Origin: Aradus depressus
Lineage: Eukaryota > Arthropoda > Insecta > Hemiptera > Aradidae
Direction: 5' to 3'
Length of the DNA stretch: 64,000 bases
NCBI GenBank assembly: GCA_963662175.1
Contig: OY759222.1
Location: 12,844,222 to 12,908,221, forward strand
Shown: positions 9,690 through 21,430 of the stretch, piece by piece
Position numbering within the stretch: position 1 is the first letter of the stretch
Layout of the letters: every line of letters starts with the position of its first letter
The notes under the pieces: generated by a model
What the model saw: the letters and a program-made list of their open reading frames with translations, nothing else
Database searches by the model: none
What the model was told of the DNA's origin: nothing
Program-made: the position numbers and the translations under genes

Positions 9690-10022
9690 TAGTTATTATG
9701 ACTCATGCCCGGGCTTTAACTACGAGGTCATATCGCCGACTACCAGAGCGCTCTTTCGTCACTCTGGTGGACATGAGCCCGACTCTACTGTGGGAGTCCT
9801 ATATTTTGCCTACCCTAATTTTTTATTCACCTAGGGCAGGTGTCTTTAACGAGTACCTGACATCGTACAGGCTCGGAACCATTGCTTAACATCCCATCTG
9901 AAGGACGGCGTGCTTAAGTTTATTTTACCTTCCAGATAAAATAAACTAAGGGCCTCGGTCGGGTTTCGAACCCACGATCTTGAGCTCAGTCAAGCACGCA
10001 TACCATTGAGGTACCGGCGCCC
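9690..10022 (-). mobile_element. SINE-A copy, near full length
   Basis: Reversed copy from the ATAACTAAC-type tail through CCGTCCTTCAGATGGGATGT to a head whose B box GGTTTCGAACCC is intact and whose A box is slightly changed. Confidence 0.88.
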
Positions 10023-10456
10023 ATAAATATGAAATGTAAAAAGAAATACATTATTAATAAATGAAAGCTCTAAACTTCAAAGCACTGGTTATAAAGTAGA
10101 AAATATTGGAGTTCTCATTAAGTTGGATCTGTCTATGTTTACACTCTGAGACAGGAAGCAGTCTAATGGGCCAGTAGACCGGACAGGATATTAACAAGTG
10201 GTATTATTTTTTGGTACTAATTTTAAGACAATACTTTCTAGAGAGACGAAGTTGAGTCGGTACTTTGTTGCGTGAGAAAGAAGCATTCAAGTTTGGATAT
10301 GGTTGAAGTTGACTGGTTCTTATATATTAGAATAAAAAAATATTGTAACTGCATTCTATACTTAAGTTAATTTTTATCTTTATTCTTGTGATTATTATTT
10401 ATTATATATAAATGCCATCCACCTGGACGTTTTTAATCATTACCAGATTCAATACA
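10023..10456. other. No recognised feature
   Basis: AT-rich sequence. A segment around 10080-10270 (GAGTTCTCATTAAG, GAGACAGGAAGCAGTCTAATG, CAGGATATTAACA) recurs at 25080-25340, so it is an unclassified repeat. Confidence 0.4.
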
Positions 10457-11286
10457 CGAGGTGTGTTCATAACGGGAATTTTATAATTTCGCGGGTTGTT
10501 GTGTTGGTAAACATGTCTGAAAAGTATCTGTACGTTGATTACCAAACCGGATGTTTAGTCTGGTGTCGGCTGTCAAAGGGGTTACATGTGTTTTGGTTCC
10601 ATCGGCGATTGTTTATATGTTTACAAAATGGATCAGAGAATTAAATATTTCTTTTGGTGAGTCTGCCGTGAGTAAATCTAGGGTTTACTAGTGGTAAAAG
10701 CGTTTCCAAGAAGGCCGAAAAAAGCTCGACAAGTGCGGTCGAATGTGAAGACCATGCTCACTGTGTTTTTCGATTTTAACGGCATAGTGCACCATGAGTT
10801 CTTGCCACAAGGTCAAACGATCAATAAGGAGTACTACCTACAAGTGCAACGCCGTTTGAGTGAAGCAATCCGAAAAAAATGGCAGGATTTGTGGCGAAAC
10901 AATTCATGGCTTATGCACCACGATAATGCATCTGCTCACACTTCATTGTTCGTGAATTTTCGACCAAAAACAACACTGTAATGAGGCCCCAGCCTTCATA
11001 TTCGCCAGACATGGCTCCGTATAATTTTTTTCTCTTCCTAACAATAAAGAGAACCTTAAAGGGCCGTCGTTTCACAAGCACAGATGAGATTAAAAGCGCA
11101 TCGCTGACAGTTAAATGCTATCCCAAAGATCGAGTTCCAGAAGTGTTTCGAGGATTGGAAGAAGCGCTGGTATAAGTGTATAATATCTAATCGGGACTAT
11201 TTTGAAGGGGATAACATTGATGTAGACGAATAAATAAAATTCTTTTCAAAAACCGAAAATTCCTATTATTTTTTGAACACACCTCG
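10457..11286 (+). mobile_element. Decayed mariner element
   Basis: Both ends carry the inverted terminus CGAGGTGTGTTCA. The interior encodes mariner transposase remains: an N-terminal start at 10628 (MDQRIK, then stops), a segment around 10660 ending in KRFQEGRK, and from 10714 a long stretch with MLTVFFDFNGIVHHEFLPQG, LMHHDNASAHTS (second catalytic Asp), then YSPDMAPYNFFLF. In the family the third catalytic residue of the DD34D triad is the Asp in A-P-x-D-F-F; here it is Asn. The part bearing the first catalytic Asp is deleted, and a frameshift lies near 10960-10981. At 830 bp it is well short of an intact mariner (about 1.3 kb). Confidence 0.92.
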
Positions 11287-11310
11287 TATCTAACATGCCT
11301 CCTTCTCCAG

Positions 11311-11613
11311 TTAACTAGTGACTCATAGCCGGGCTTTAACTATTAGGTCTTATCACCTGTTAACAGAGAGCTCTTTTGTCGCTCTAGTGAACTTGAGCCC
11401 GATTCTACTCTGGGAGTCCTAAATTTTTCCTACCTATGTTAATTCACGTAGGGTAGGGGATGGTACATCAAACAGGCTCGGAACCATCGCTTAGCCTCAC
11501 ATCCGAAGGACGGCATGCTCAAGATTTTTTCACCTACCAAATAAAAAAACTAATAGCCGGGTATCGAAAATGTGATCTTGAGCCATGCTACCTCTGAGCT
11601 ACCGACGCCCTCT
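11311..11613 (-). mobile_element. SINE-A copy, diverged
   Basis: Reversed, starting 25 bp after the mariner. Contains CATCCGAAGGACGGCATGCT and a degenerate head ending ACCGACGCCCTC. Confidence 0.82.
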
Positions 11614-11886
11614 CCCATATTGCATTTAAATTGTTTTTCACTAAGGACACCCAATTGATTATTGTTGCATTAATTAATGCAAGTAACAATTAAAATATTA
11701 TATATTAAGTAAATAAACTACTAAATTGTATTATTACAAATGTTAGGCAATAATTAGTTGAGAAGGCGTGATCAACGTAAGGAGACAAGTACCAGCGCAC
11801 TTCAACGCACGTGGGACAGATACTTGACAATTATGTAAAGGTCATCGCTAATCTTTAGGACAGGTCTTATATATATTATACTATAT

Positions 11887-12105
11887 AGTTCATTATTATG
11901 ACTCATATCCGGGCTTTAACTACTTGGTCATATCGCCTACTACCAGAGCGCTCTTTCGTCATTCTCTACTATGAGAGTCCTAAATTTTGCCTATCCTAAA
12001 TTTTTATTCAACTAGGGTAGCGGTCTTTAACGAGTACCTGACATCGAACAGGCTCAGGACCATCGCTTAACGTCCCATCCGAAGGACAGCGTGCTTCGGC
12101 CTTGG
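11887..12105 (-). mobile_element. SINE-A copy lacking the tRNA head
   Basis: Reversed 3' two-thirds of SINE-A, stopping at GGACAGCGTGCTTCGG. It joins directly to a family F 5' end (TTTTCACCGGATTTTCATG) at about 12122. Confidence 0.82.
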
Positions 12106-13330
12106 ACAAAAATTCGAACTTGAGTTTTCACCGGATTTTCATGTTTCTCGATACCCTGATTCCAAAACTAAGAAAATGGAAAGAAGTATGTGTGTGTGTG
12201 GGTACGTGAGTGGTAAATTTTTCCTGCACGATATCTCGCGAATGAAAAATCGACTCCGCGTTGGTGCCAATCGAAGCGTATCAACGTAAATATGATTTGA
12301 AAGAAATTTTATCAAACTCGGTCCAGCCGTTTTTTTTGTTTAAGCAAAAAAAAAAAAAAACAGCAAAAAAGTGGATTTTAGGAATTCAAAAAAAAATATT
12401 TATCAGATCTAATTTGTTCTGGTGGCAATGTAGCATCCTTTAGAGCCAGATTGAAAAATGACGTCTGAAAATTTTGACCGGGAGGGTGGGTTATGAGTGG
12501 GGCTAAGCAAAAACATTGTCCTAACACATTAACGGATAATCGGATTGTAATGAAATTTAAGATGTAGTCTTCTTAAAGCCAAATTGAAAAAAAAGGGTGT
12601 GTGAAGTCTCTACTAAATTCAATTAAATGAATAAATAATAATTATTAATTAAATAAGAATTATTCTATACTGAATAAAATGCCATTTTTGTGATATTATT
12701 AATAATGATATTGATACCATGCTGGGAAGTTTGTGTGGATCTCAAGGGCCGCACTTAGTTAGAAATGCCACCTTTGTAGAGTCATAATACACGGCCCAGT
12801 AATTCCCTCTGATTTAGGGTGCAAAGAGGCGAAACACACACATCCGAGAACCTGCTTGTTTATTATATACTTAATCCTTTTCAATAAAAATTATTAATAA
12901 TAAAACAGAAAAATATCTGAACGATAAGAATTAAAACTAACTGAAATATAATAGTTTATGTATTTTCCACATAACGGGACCTTACCACACTCCTGTCTAT
13001 TTTTTTCTTAGCTTCAGATTAGGCAATTGGAATACGAAATACGAGGTAGGAATGTAGCGTACCAGAGGAGATATAGAACGTTAAGCGTCATGGTTTGATT
13101 CCGTTTTTGTTTTTGGAGAAGAGGGGTCAGTGGCGTAGCCATTCGTGACTGCGCAGTTTTTTTTTTTTTTTGCTGGTTTAATTAAATAATTTCTAATGAT
13201 ACGAAAACTGATTTACAGTCTAAAACAATTTTAACATAAAAATCTTGTTTTGACTGTAGAAATACTCCAATACTATGAAACTGGCAACGTTCAGTTTCGA
13301 TGTAATTCGTTGCAGATCGGTTCTGTCCGG
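12106..13330. other. Mixed repeats, no gene
   Basis: 12110-12250 is family F 5' material with a short GT run; 12220-12330 carries GATATCTCGCGAATGAAAAAT and a phrase ending CGGTCCAGCCGTTTT, of the kind seen near 32540 and 41235; 12490-13250 is AT-rich with no recognised feature. Confidence 0.4.
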
Positions 13331-13575
13331 GTCAGTTGTTTCACTGATCTCAATATTCCCTTTGTCACCGAATTAGCTAAATCCAGTTACAAAGAATTAT
13401 TTTTCTCCTTTAGTACCCATATTAATCCTCTAGTCTGTGCCCTTCCACTGGTTGATTTCTCCCTCTCTTGACATTTTAACACTGTCATTTTTCTCCCATA
13501 GCCTATTTGCTTGTTGTAAATATTCTTTACATAGTTGTAAATATCTCTATATAAATTTTAAAAAATATATAAGTA
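13330..13575 (+). mobile_element. Jockey-like LINE, 3' end
   Basis: Frame +1 from about 13340 reads TDLNIPFVTELAKSSYKELF and NPLVCALPLV, matching the ends of the LINE copies at 62101-62463 and 18178-18369. The 3' UTR repeats GTTGTAAATAT and ends in an A-rich run. Confidence 0.78.
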
Positions 13576-13599
13576 ACTTTAAACAGGTTAATAATAATA

Positions 13600-14283
13600 G
13601 ATATTTGCTAGCGACTGTAGAATTCAAAATTCTGGGGGTATTGAGGGTCAGTCAATGATGAAAACACTATTCAAATGCCAACGTTTCGATATATTTCATA
13701 TCATCATCAGGGCCTAACAAACATGGGGGAATCAAGATTACAAAAATATAATGAGTAATTGATTAAAATTATATATAGGTACATAAATATACATTCACAC
13801 ATACACAAATCCACATAAATACATATATACATAAATATACATCCATATACATATACACATTGATGAAAAACAAGGAAACTTACTATGAATATAGATGGTT
13901 GAGGAGAAGGCATGAAGACTGTGAAGTCTTACGTTCAACTAAGGGTACAGAAGGGTAGAGGGTAACAGATAATAAATCCGGGGAAAACCCCAGTTAACGG
14001 GACTTAAAACTACCTGTTGGCTAACAGATATTTTACTATGTTAAGAAAAAAAAAAAAAAAATCTATAATTATATAAATAGGAACATAAGTTAACTTATTA
14101 ATTAAATGAAGAATTTTAAACAGACAGTTTTTTTAATTTTAAATATAATTGGACACAGAACAATGGATTAAGCAGTTTTGAAGCAAATTGGCATAAATGT
14201 TGCTCAGGTTATTGGTGTCTGTGCGAAAATTGACAGTATTTGAGGTTTTGGCAATATACACCCTCAATACCCCAAGAATTTTG
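13600..14283. mobile_element. Penelope-like element E with one hammerhead motif
   Basis: The ends carry an inverted repeat (CAAAATTCTGGGGGTATTGA at about 13625 and its complement at 14257-14283). A 12-bp TTAATAATAATA may be the target duplication (13588-13599 / 14284-14295), though it is low in complexity. The middle holds a CATA-rich stretch (13785-13860) and no ORF with a known domain. Confidence 0.5.
13678..13714 (-). ncRNA. Hammerhead ribozyme motif, consensus core (element E)
   Basis: Minus strand: stem I GCC/GGC, CTGATGA, extra T, stem II GATAT/ATATC, GAAA, palindromic stem III ACGT, then U (UU site). All core positions match. Confidence 0.68.
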
Positions 14284-14574
14284 TTAATAATAATATTAAA
14301 CAGGTTAATAACTTTAAATTGGTTAGTAAATTCAAGTAGGTTAGTAACGCTAAATATGTTAGGATCTTTAAATATGTTAGTAACTTACAATTTTCCGACA
14401 GCAAAAAGCATAACTTACCTGCAACAGAAAAATAAATAAATTAATAAAGAAAACTACTTGTACAAACATCAAAAACAAGTTAAACTATTTTTAACAAAAA
14501 AGTTTATTACGTATGAGAACATGCTTCTTTCAGTCTACTTTCATTTGAATTTTTACTTCCCCGGCTAAAAGCAG

Positions 14575-14860
14575 TATAAGGGAAGTTCTGTAATTTTATA
14601 TTTAGTTTCATACAAAAAAATGTATGCCTATGTGTGAGTATGAACATACTCTGAACACGACTCTGGATAGAAGGGATGTATCGACACGAAATTTTATATG
14701 AGAGGTCTCAAATCAAAAACTCTAATAGGAGTTGATGTAATAAATATATATACAAAATATACTATGAGGATTCAGAAGCGAAAACTTAATTGATTAATTC
14801 GTTCCGGGGAAGTACATTTTCGGTGATTCACCTATAACTTATTTTTCGACGTGAAAACGT
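14575..14860 (+). repeat. Family F copy with internal deletion
   Basis: 5' landmark CTAAAAGCAGTATAAGGGAA, then a jump to GAAAACTTAATTGATTAATT and the terminal hairpin (GGTGATTCACC) at about 14830. Confidence 0.6.
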
Positions 14861-15257
14861 CCATTCGCTCGTTAAGCACAGTGATACAGTGATAGCCGGT
14901 CAAACTTTCTTGTGTTACAAAATATCGTCAGATTTCAATCGATAATAACTACGAGACTAATAATGAGATAACAACGGTTGAGGTCACAATGGATAGAGCA
15001 TGTCTGTACGTGTTTGTTTTGCATGTGACGTTATCGGGCTAGCGTGGGCGCCGGTGGATGATTGTTGCGAATTAGCGTTGTGTAAAATTAGAAATTAGTG
15101 TAGCGTGATAACGCGTTTAGATAGGACGTTGATTCGGGTGTCATTGTAAAGAGCTTGAGGAGCACTACTAGGACTCAAAGTGAAACAATAAAAATATTCG
15201 CCGAAATATACGTAAAAATCGGTAGGTATTAAATTGAAAATTGTAAAAAAATTAGAG

Positions 15258-15410
15258 ATGTCGTCTTATATGAATCGTAAATATGCGCGGAATTATACAA
15301 AACGCAAATCAGAGGAAAGCTCGCATCAAAAGGAATTTAAAAAACCTAAAAAGTCTAGTGCCGAGCAAATGCAAGAGCTACGGCAGCATCGAAAAGAAAA
15401 TGAAAAATGA
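15258..15410 (+). CDS. Small basic ORF, 50 codons, in a CpG-rich island
   Basis: The ORF starts MSSYMNRKYARNYTKRKSEE, is strongly basic and hydrophilic, and ends SSAEQMQELRQHRKENEK before TGA. The 400 bp around it have more GC and CpG than any flank. A basic start of this kind, with an S-A-E-x-M-x-E-L-R-x-x-R run, resembles N-terminal tails of large transposon proteins such as Helitron-like helicases, but that is only an impression and no helicase or Rep motif follows before the SINE-like sequence at 15480. It may be the 5' end of a truncated element or a chance ORF. Confidence 0.25.
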   Translation: MSSYMNRKYARNYTKRKSEESSHQKEFKKPKKSSAEQMQELRQHRKENEK

Positions 15411-15479
15411 TTTTATCCCGACGTTTTCACGGAAAATCTACGCCGTGGACCTTGACTACACCTTAATGTTTTTTTTTTG

Positions 15480-15642
15480 ACTTCGAGGTCATATTGCCTA
15501 CTATCAGAGGGTTTTTCCCCGCCTAGGAGGACAAAATTCCGACTCACACACTGTGGTCATCCTAAATTTTGTCTATCCAAGTTTTAGACTCGGGTCCATA
15601 GTTTAAGATCCGTTTCAAAGGACGACGTGCTCAAGGTTTATT
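15480..15642 (-). mobile_element. SINE-A fragment, old
   Basis: Reversed and strongly diverged: GACTTCGAGGTCATATTGCC at the start and AAGGACGACGTGCTCAAGG at the end are recognisable; the head is missing. Confidence 0.6.
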
Positions 15643-16414
15643 ACCGAACAGTTATTCTCTAGCAAGCTCCATAATTCCATTCACTAGCCCAGATCCATGA
15701 GATGTCTCATTGAGTAAGACAGAGATGTTAACTAGCTGAGGAAGTGAGGAGGTCGCTCCTTACTTGAACATTGACAGGATGACATAGAGCTGCAGGTGCA
15801 AACTGCATTAGATTCTGTTGAAATATTAATGAATAATGCAGCCAGTTGTACTTGTCTGCACCTCACCTACACACCTTATCACTTCCATCTACTACATCAC
15901 ATCACCCGACCTAATATGTTACCTGTTTTCGCAAGATAATTAGATACATTTCAAGATCCTTAGATGGCTTCCAATACACCAGGAAGAAATAAATTAAGTG
16001 CAAGAAACCATTACTGTCTTTTAGGTGCAGCCCAAAAAAATCGAAAGGGGAAAAAAAGTAGAATAAAATAAGTCGAAAAATCGAATAAAAGAAAAAAAAA
16101 TCAAATAAAAAAAAAAAAATAATAAATAATGATTCAATAACATTTAAAAAATAATAATAATAATTTAATAAAATAAAAAACGAATAAAAAAACAAAAAAT
16201 AATAAGAATTTGACAGAAGAAGAGGAAAAGGAAGACCTGGGACTGCGGTGGAGGGACGAGATAGTGGAGAGAATAGGGGGATGGATGGTGCACAGTGGCC
16301 AGCAACAGAGAAACATGGAACAAATGTGTAACAGTATTATTTAAGAAATAACTTTCATTTTTACTTTTTGCTTTTGTTTTGTTTTATCTTGTTTTATTTT
16401 TATTTTATTTTTAA
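15643..16414. other. No gene recognised
   Basis: Unique-looking sequence to about 16030, then A-rich low-complexity sequence (16035-16210) and a short purine-rich stretch. Confidence 0.4.
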
Positions 16415-16578
16415 TCAAGAAGTAACAGTTTTACTTAAGAAATAGTTTAATTTAATTTAGGAACAATCTTTAAATTCTTTTCTGATTTCTTCTGTTGAAA
16501 GAGCAGTAGACTCAAAACCTCCAAAAGGAGAGGCTTTTGTTCTGAAAGAATGTCAATAAAGCTATTTTATTTTATTTT
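16415..16578 (+). mobile_element. LINE-type 3' end with (TTTTA)n tail, second copy
   Basis: Matches 9176-9350 and ends TATTTTATTTTATTTT exactly where a Jockey-like reading frame begins, so one retro-insertion abuts another. Confidence 0.62.
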
Positions 16579-17350
16579 AACCCAACACAAGCAAGCTCAC
16601 ACTTACAGGAACATTTACACCAGCTAACAGATTGGGCCAGCAAATGGAGACTAAAAATTAATAGAGACAAATCTCTGCAAACCATATTTACTCTCAGACA
16701 CAACACTTGTCCACCAGTATACATTAACAACCAGCCCATTCCTGCATCAGACACTGTCCGATATCTAGGACTTCATTTAGACAGACGTTTAACTCGGACA
16801 ACTCATATCAGACTGAAATGCACAGACCTCAAAAGACGATTTGGACGACTGAAATCAATCATCGGACGACGATCGACATTATCGCTTGAAAACAAACTTC
16901 ACATTTACAACACTATACTAAAACCCATCTGGACTTACGGAATCGAGATATGGGGATCAGCCAAAAAATCAAACATACAACGCCTTCAGTCATTACAATC
17001 CATCATACTACGCCACATTGCCAATGCCCCATTTTACGTTTCCAACCTCACATTACATAATGACCTCAACATCCCATTTATACCTTCTGTTATCAAGACA
17101 CGATATCAAAATTTTCACGACAAACTCCATCATCACGCCAATCCACTTATTCTCCAATTATCCACGAACACTCTCCCCACAAATCCACCAAGACGTCTAA
17201 AGCGGGCATGGCAGAGGGACCTGCTCCAGGACTAGCCTGGACTCCTCTTCGGTCACGTACCTCAGCAGTACAGCGACACACTTGCCACAGCACATCATCA
17301 CGATCACTAGTGACAAATGTTGTCGTTGTGAATATGTAAATAAATAAAAG
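16579..17350 (+). mobile_element. Jockey-like LINE, C-terminal reverse transcriptase, open frame
   Basis: From 16579 to the TAG at 17233-17235 there is an uninterrupted 218-codon frame without a start codon. In order it shows LTDWASKWRLKINRDKS, TIFTLRHNTCPPVY, TVRYLGLHLDRRLT, IYNTILKPIWTYGIEIWGSA, LRHIANAPFYVSN and PPRRLKRAWQRDLL. These are the thumb and C-terminal motifs of Jockey-clade reverse transcriptases (Y-L-G-x-x-L-D; L-K-P-x-W-x-Y-G; N-A-P-x-Y-V). The catalytic palm with Y-x-D-D is missing, so it is a 5'-truncated copy. The 3' UTR ends in GTAAATAAATAAAAG. The intact frame suggests a fairly recent insertion. Confidence 0.93.
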
Positions 17351-17937
17351 TAAAAATTTTATTTTAAAATAATAATTCAATAAAATAACAAAAAAAAAAT
17401 CAAATAAAAAATGTAATAAAAAAATTAAAAAAATGAATAAAAGAATAGTTATTGGGGTTTTTGAGGTCCCTTCTGATCCTCTTTCCATTTCCGGTGACAA
17501 TTAATAGTTGTTGTTTTTATAGAGTTTTAAATTTACATATGAAATTTCGTGTCAATAAAGTCATTACTGCAACAGTTATTAGAGTTTTTTTCTATTTCCC
17601 TTTAGCCGATTTCGCTGAAAATCAATACGTGCATGATGAGTAAGAGTGGGCACAATTTGAAAAAATAGTGAATATGGTTTATTTATTAATTCACAAATAT
17701 ACTTGGAAGTTGGATGTTTTATTTTTAATCGAAATACATGTTTCAATAAAACTTAAGTAGTGAAAATAGTTGTTTTTTTCTATTTATTTGTCCAGTTTTT
17801 TAGTATTTGGTTATATAAAGACAATTTTGTGTTTTCTTCTCACATTTTGAGTTTGTCAAATTTTATTTTGGACTGGCCGGGTCATTAGGAGTGAACATTT
17901 TGAAAAATAGTTATTAAAGAGTAACTCAGTGTTTTTT

Positions 17938-18061
17938 TTATTTGTATTTACAAACAGATTTTTGTATTTACAAACAGATATTTGTATTTACAAACAGATT
18001 TTTGTATTTACAAACAGATTTTTGTATTTACAAACATATATTTGTATTTACAACTGTATAA
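17938..18061 (-). repeat. Minisatellite, 20-21-bp unit, about 6 copies, derived from a LINE tail
   Basis: Unit TTTGTATTTACAAACAGAT repeated with few changes. The homologous LINE copy at 61963-62555 has only one or two such units at its 3' end, so the array grew from the LINE terminus. Confidence 0.8.
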
Positions 18062-18745
18062 AGAATGAGTGAGTCGCACTCATTTAAGGCTAATTACTAT
18101 CACTGATCTGAGAACGTCTTTAGGCAATTGATGCTTAAGGCATCGTTCCGGAAGTGTGGCAGAAGGGAGGGCACGGACTAGAGGATTAATGTGGTACTAA
18201 AGAAGGAAAATAATTTTTTGTACCTGGATTTAGCTAATTTGGTGACAAAGGGAATATGTTTTTTTTTTTTTTTTTTGGAAATGTAATAAGGAGCACTGAT
18301 TATTGTACGAAGGATTTTGGATTGAGAACTAGAACCCCATAGTTCAAGTCCATTAGTCCACAAATACATACTAGAATATTGCGTTATATATTAATCTTTT
18401 TGTTCTCAGAGAGTTTTAGTAAAAGTTTTTATCGTGGGTTCATTTCTGTTTTTTTCAGACACACTATAATATAAAGTGTGTTTTGTGAAGTAGACAATAT
18501 TTAAAAAAAAAAACATACGTTTTTCTTTATTTTTTGAATGAATATAGTTCAAGTCCATATAAGTCCACATAGGCTTGAGTATTGCGTTATATATTATTCC
18601 TTTTTTCGTTCTCAGAGTTAATTTTGATCTTTTGTCCAATAATATGAGTAATAGTTTGTACCTATCGTCTGTTCATTTCTTGTCTTTTGAGTCTGGTGTG
18701 AGGATTCCACGTCATTCATTTGTCAAGTATGAGTCCTAGATAGAA
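18062..18745 (-). mobile_element. Jockey-like LINE, two overlapping decayed copies
   Basis: On the minus strand 18178-18369 encodes IPFVTKLAKSRYKKLFSFFS, as in the copy at 62101-62463. The segment around 18338-18415 is repeated at 18543-18617 (ATAGTTCAAGTCCAT...), so two 5'-truncated copies of the same region lie in tandem, separated by about 90 bp of T/A-rich sequence. Frames are broken in both. Confidence 0.75.
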
Positions 18746-20150
18746 AACTTCGTTTTTTGAAGTAATAGGATAACTTAATGTAGTGTGGACTTGTTAAGTC
18801 ACAAATAGACTTGGATACAGCAGATAGCCAATAACTCTGACGAATGGAAGTCACGGAATTACAAACTTCGTCCTCAGAGACAAAAAATAATGAATATTTT
18901 TTTATTACTTTAGCAATTAATCTATAATTATAATGGACAAGAAGATACTATGATGATTAATTTGGAGCTGTATTAATTATAGTCATTGCGTGAGGGTAGC
19001 GTGAAGAATATAATTAAGTGCCGAACAAAGAGACAAAGAGAAATCGAGTTATCTAAATAGTAGTCAGCTTAGCAAAAATAAAATACGCCATTGCAATTAC
19101 CGAAAACCGGGCCGATTTAGGATTAAAGACATTCGGTGGCCCAAGAGATGCGTGTCTCTAATGAGAGGGTTGCATTTTGGAAAGTGCAACAACACAATAC
19201 TCCTACCAAAATTACGACTGACATGGCCCTCGGGGTCATATTTTTTGAAAAAAAAAAAATATACTTGGTTTTTTTGGGTCGTTCAAAGAGCGTAAAGAGT
19301 CTCACTGAACGACCGGTTCATAATGCGTGCTCTCCACAAAGGATACAGAAAAAAAAGCTATAAAAATATTTAAAAAAAAAAAAAAAATAAGAGAAAATCG
19401 CATAGCCGAAAACCCTCAGACGAAAAGTAATTGCAGTCTGGGTGGAGAGGAACTGCAGTCGTTTATTTTGGCATTGTATAGAGCGGCAGTAAAGAGTGCA
19501 TGTGCAAGGGCCTTGAACCCAAAAGTCTCTTGAAAGAAAAAAAGTCGTCTGGGGCGATGACCTTTACCAACCCCAAAACTTGTACAAGGGGGGACACTTA
19601 AGTCCTCTTGTAATATATTTTAGGACCAAAGCTGGGCTATAAAAATCCGCCATAGGTGGGCTCTAGGCTCTTACAGACTTCAAAACCACTATTTTACAAA
19701 GCCTAATCCCATTGCATTTGATCAATTTTAATGTAATTTTGGGATTTTGGAGACTAATAGGCAACATTCCTCCATTATTTCTACATCGTCCCTCCACCCA
19801 CATCCTCCTTTACGTTCTGACGAATCTACGTTATGTTTAAATTTTCTCTCATTACTTATATACTAATTTATTTTATTTCTCTTAGTATATTATTTTATGT
19901 ATTTGTATTATATTTTTAAAACTTTTAATTATTTTTAGGAAAATTTGTATTATTATTAGTACAATTTTTTTTTTTTATTCTTCTTATTATTATTTTATGT
20001 AAATTATTTATTGATTTATATTATTTTTATTTATTCATTTATATTTGTTTAACTTATTTATTTTCTATTTGTTATTGTTATTTGTTGTTTTATTTATATT
20101 TGTTATTGTTACATTGTTTTCTTTATCTTCTCTATATTTCGAACATTGGG
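18746..20150. other. No gene recognised
   Basis: Sequence at 19080-19560 has slightly higher GC and overlapping ORFs on both strands (19136-19363 plus, 19123-19305 minus) but no known domain. 19850-20150 is AT-rich and low in complexity. Confidence 0.35.
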
Positions 20151-20189
20151 ACCTGATGAAGGGACGTAAGAACATCCCGAAATATTGTT
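20150..20189 (+). ncRNA. Hammerhead ribozyme motif, consensus core (element F2, solitary)
   Basis: Stem I GAC/GTT (one G-U), CTGATGA at 20153-20159, one extra A, stem II GGGA/TCCC, GAAA at 20179-20182, palindromic stem III ATAT, then U. The surrounding element could not be bounded. Confidence 0.62.
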
Positions 20190-20569
20190 ATGATAAATAC
20201 ACTTCCGGAAGAGTTATATATATATTTATCTATTTTATTTATTACTATTATTATTTTTTCACTCATATATTTCCAAGTATTTATTTATTAATTTCATTTT
20301 ATTTTTTTAATAGTATTGTTATTACTAATCATATGTGTTGTCTCTTAAATAGTTATAACTGTTTCTGTATCTAATTTCTAAGCTATTCTGAGTATCCTAT
20401 CGCTATGTTTTGGTTAAACGGAAATAACTATTATTATTATTATACCATTCTTGTCTCTTTTATTTCAGCCCAGGTTCGCATTATGATCATGGAGAGCTCA
20501 TTATTTCCTTTACATTGTGTAGATGAAGTTACGTAAAGAGTTAGAAATTCGATGTTGAATTTTCAACAG

Positions 20570-20900
20570 AATTTCATGTTTTACGACCTGGTTCCAAAAA
20601 TGTAAGAAATATTTCCTGTCTATAAGTCTCTTTGCGTGTCTAGGAACACGATAACTCATAACAGAATGAATATATCAACACAAAATGTTGTTGTGTGTTG
20701 CGAGAACCACATAAGGATGATTAAACACAAAAACCCGAGAATATGTCGACACAAAATTTAGTATGAGGATTCAGAAGTGTCTATATAAGTTTACTCGTAT
20801 TATTGATATTTGTTTAGTTTCAGAGAGAGCGAAAACTTATTTGATTAATTTATGTTGAGAAAGTACTACTTTGTCGGTGTTTACGGACATTTTTATATAG
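20570..20900 (+). repeat. Family F copy with internal deletion
   Basis: Runs from ACAGAATTTCATGTTTTACG to AGCGAAAACTTATTTGATTA and a degenerate end near 20890. Confidence 0.6.
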
Positions 20901-21101
20901 CTTATCATTTATGAATTTTAATTTATATTTTTGAAAAATGACAACTCTCCATAAAATGAAGGTATTAAGGTTAATCCTATATTTCTTCTTTAAAATTGGA
21001 ATTTTTTCAGTTCCGGGTCTTTTACGCATGAAGTGTCCTTTTGAAGCTTCACAGGCCAATGATCGAGAGTCGTGAGTTTTTGTTTTCCCTCTGAACCTAT
21101 A

Positions 21102-21150
21102 TTAACCCTCCTAAGACAGAGGGGTGCGAGCGCACCCCCCGGCTCGTTTT
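21102..21150 (+). mobile_element. piggyBac-like terminus
   Basis: TTAACCCTCCTAAGACAGAG followed by the GGGGTGCGAGCGCACCCC inverted repeat. The TTAA target and TTAACCCT start are piggyBac superfamily hallmarks. No partner end was found. Confidence 0.5.
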
Positions 21151-21430
21151 TCATCTGTTATTTCAACACATTTATAGATATGCAATTGGCCTCTTATGAC
21201 TTTTATTCTGAATGCATTTGAAATCAGTGGATTGAATGATAATTTAAAAAAATAAATCAGGTTGAAGTTATTTGAAAAAAAAAAAGTGACCAAAATTTGA
21301 TTTCATTTTTCCGAATACTCATCCGCCATATTACATCCGCACCATATAACGCCACTGCATACTCATCTTCAATCTAATTTGATCATTTTTTCTTATATCT
21401 ATCCGCCATATTGCAGCCAGCATCTATCTT

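Noticed and set aside
17147..17500. 117-codon minus-strand ORF
   Set aside because: Antisense of the Jockey-like LINE end and its A/T-rich flank.
19123..19363. Overlapping ORFs on both strands near 19.2 kb as a small gene
   Set aside because: No domain, no splice-site support, and an A-run in the frame.
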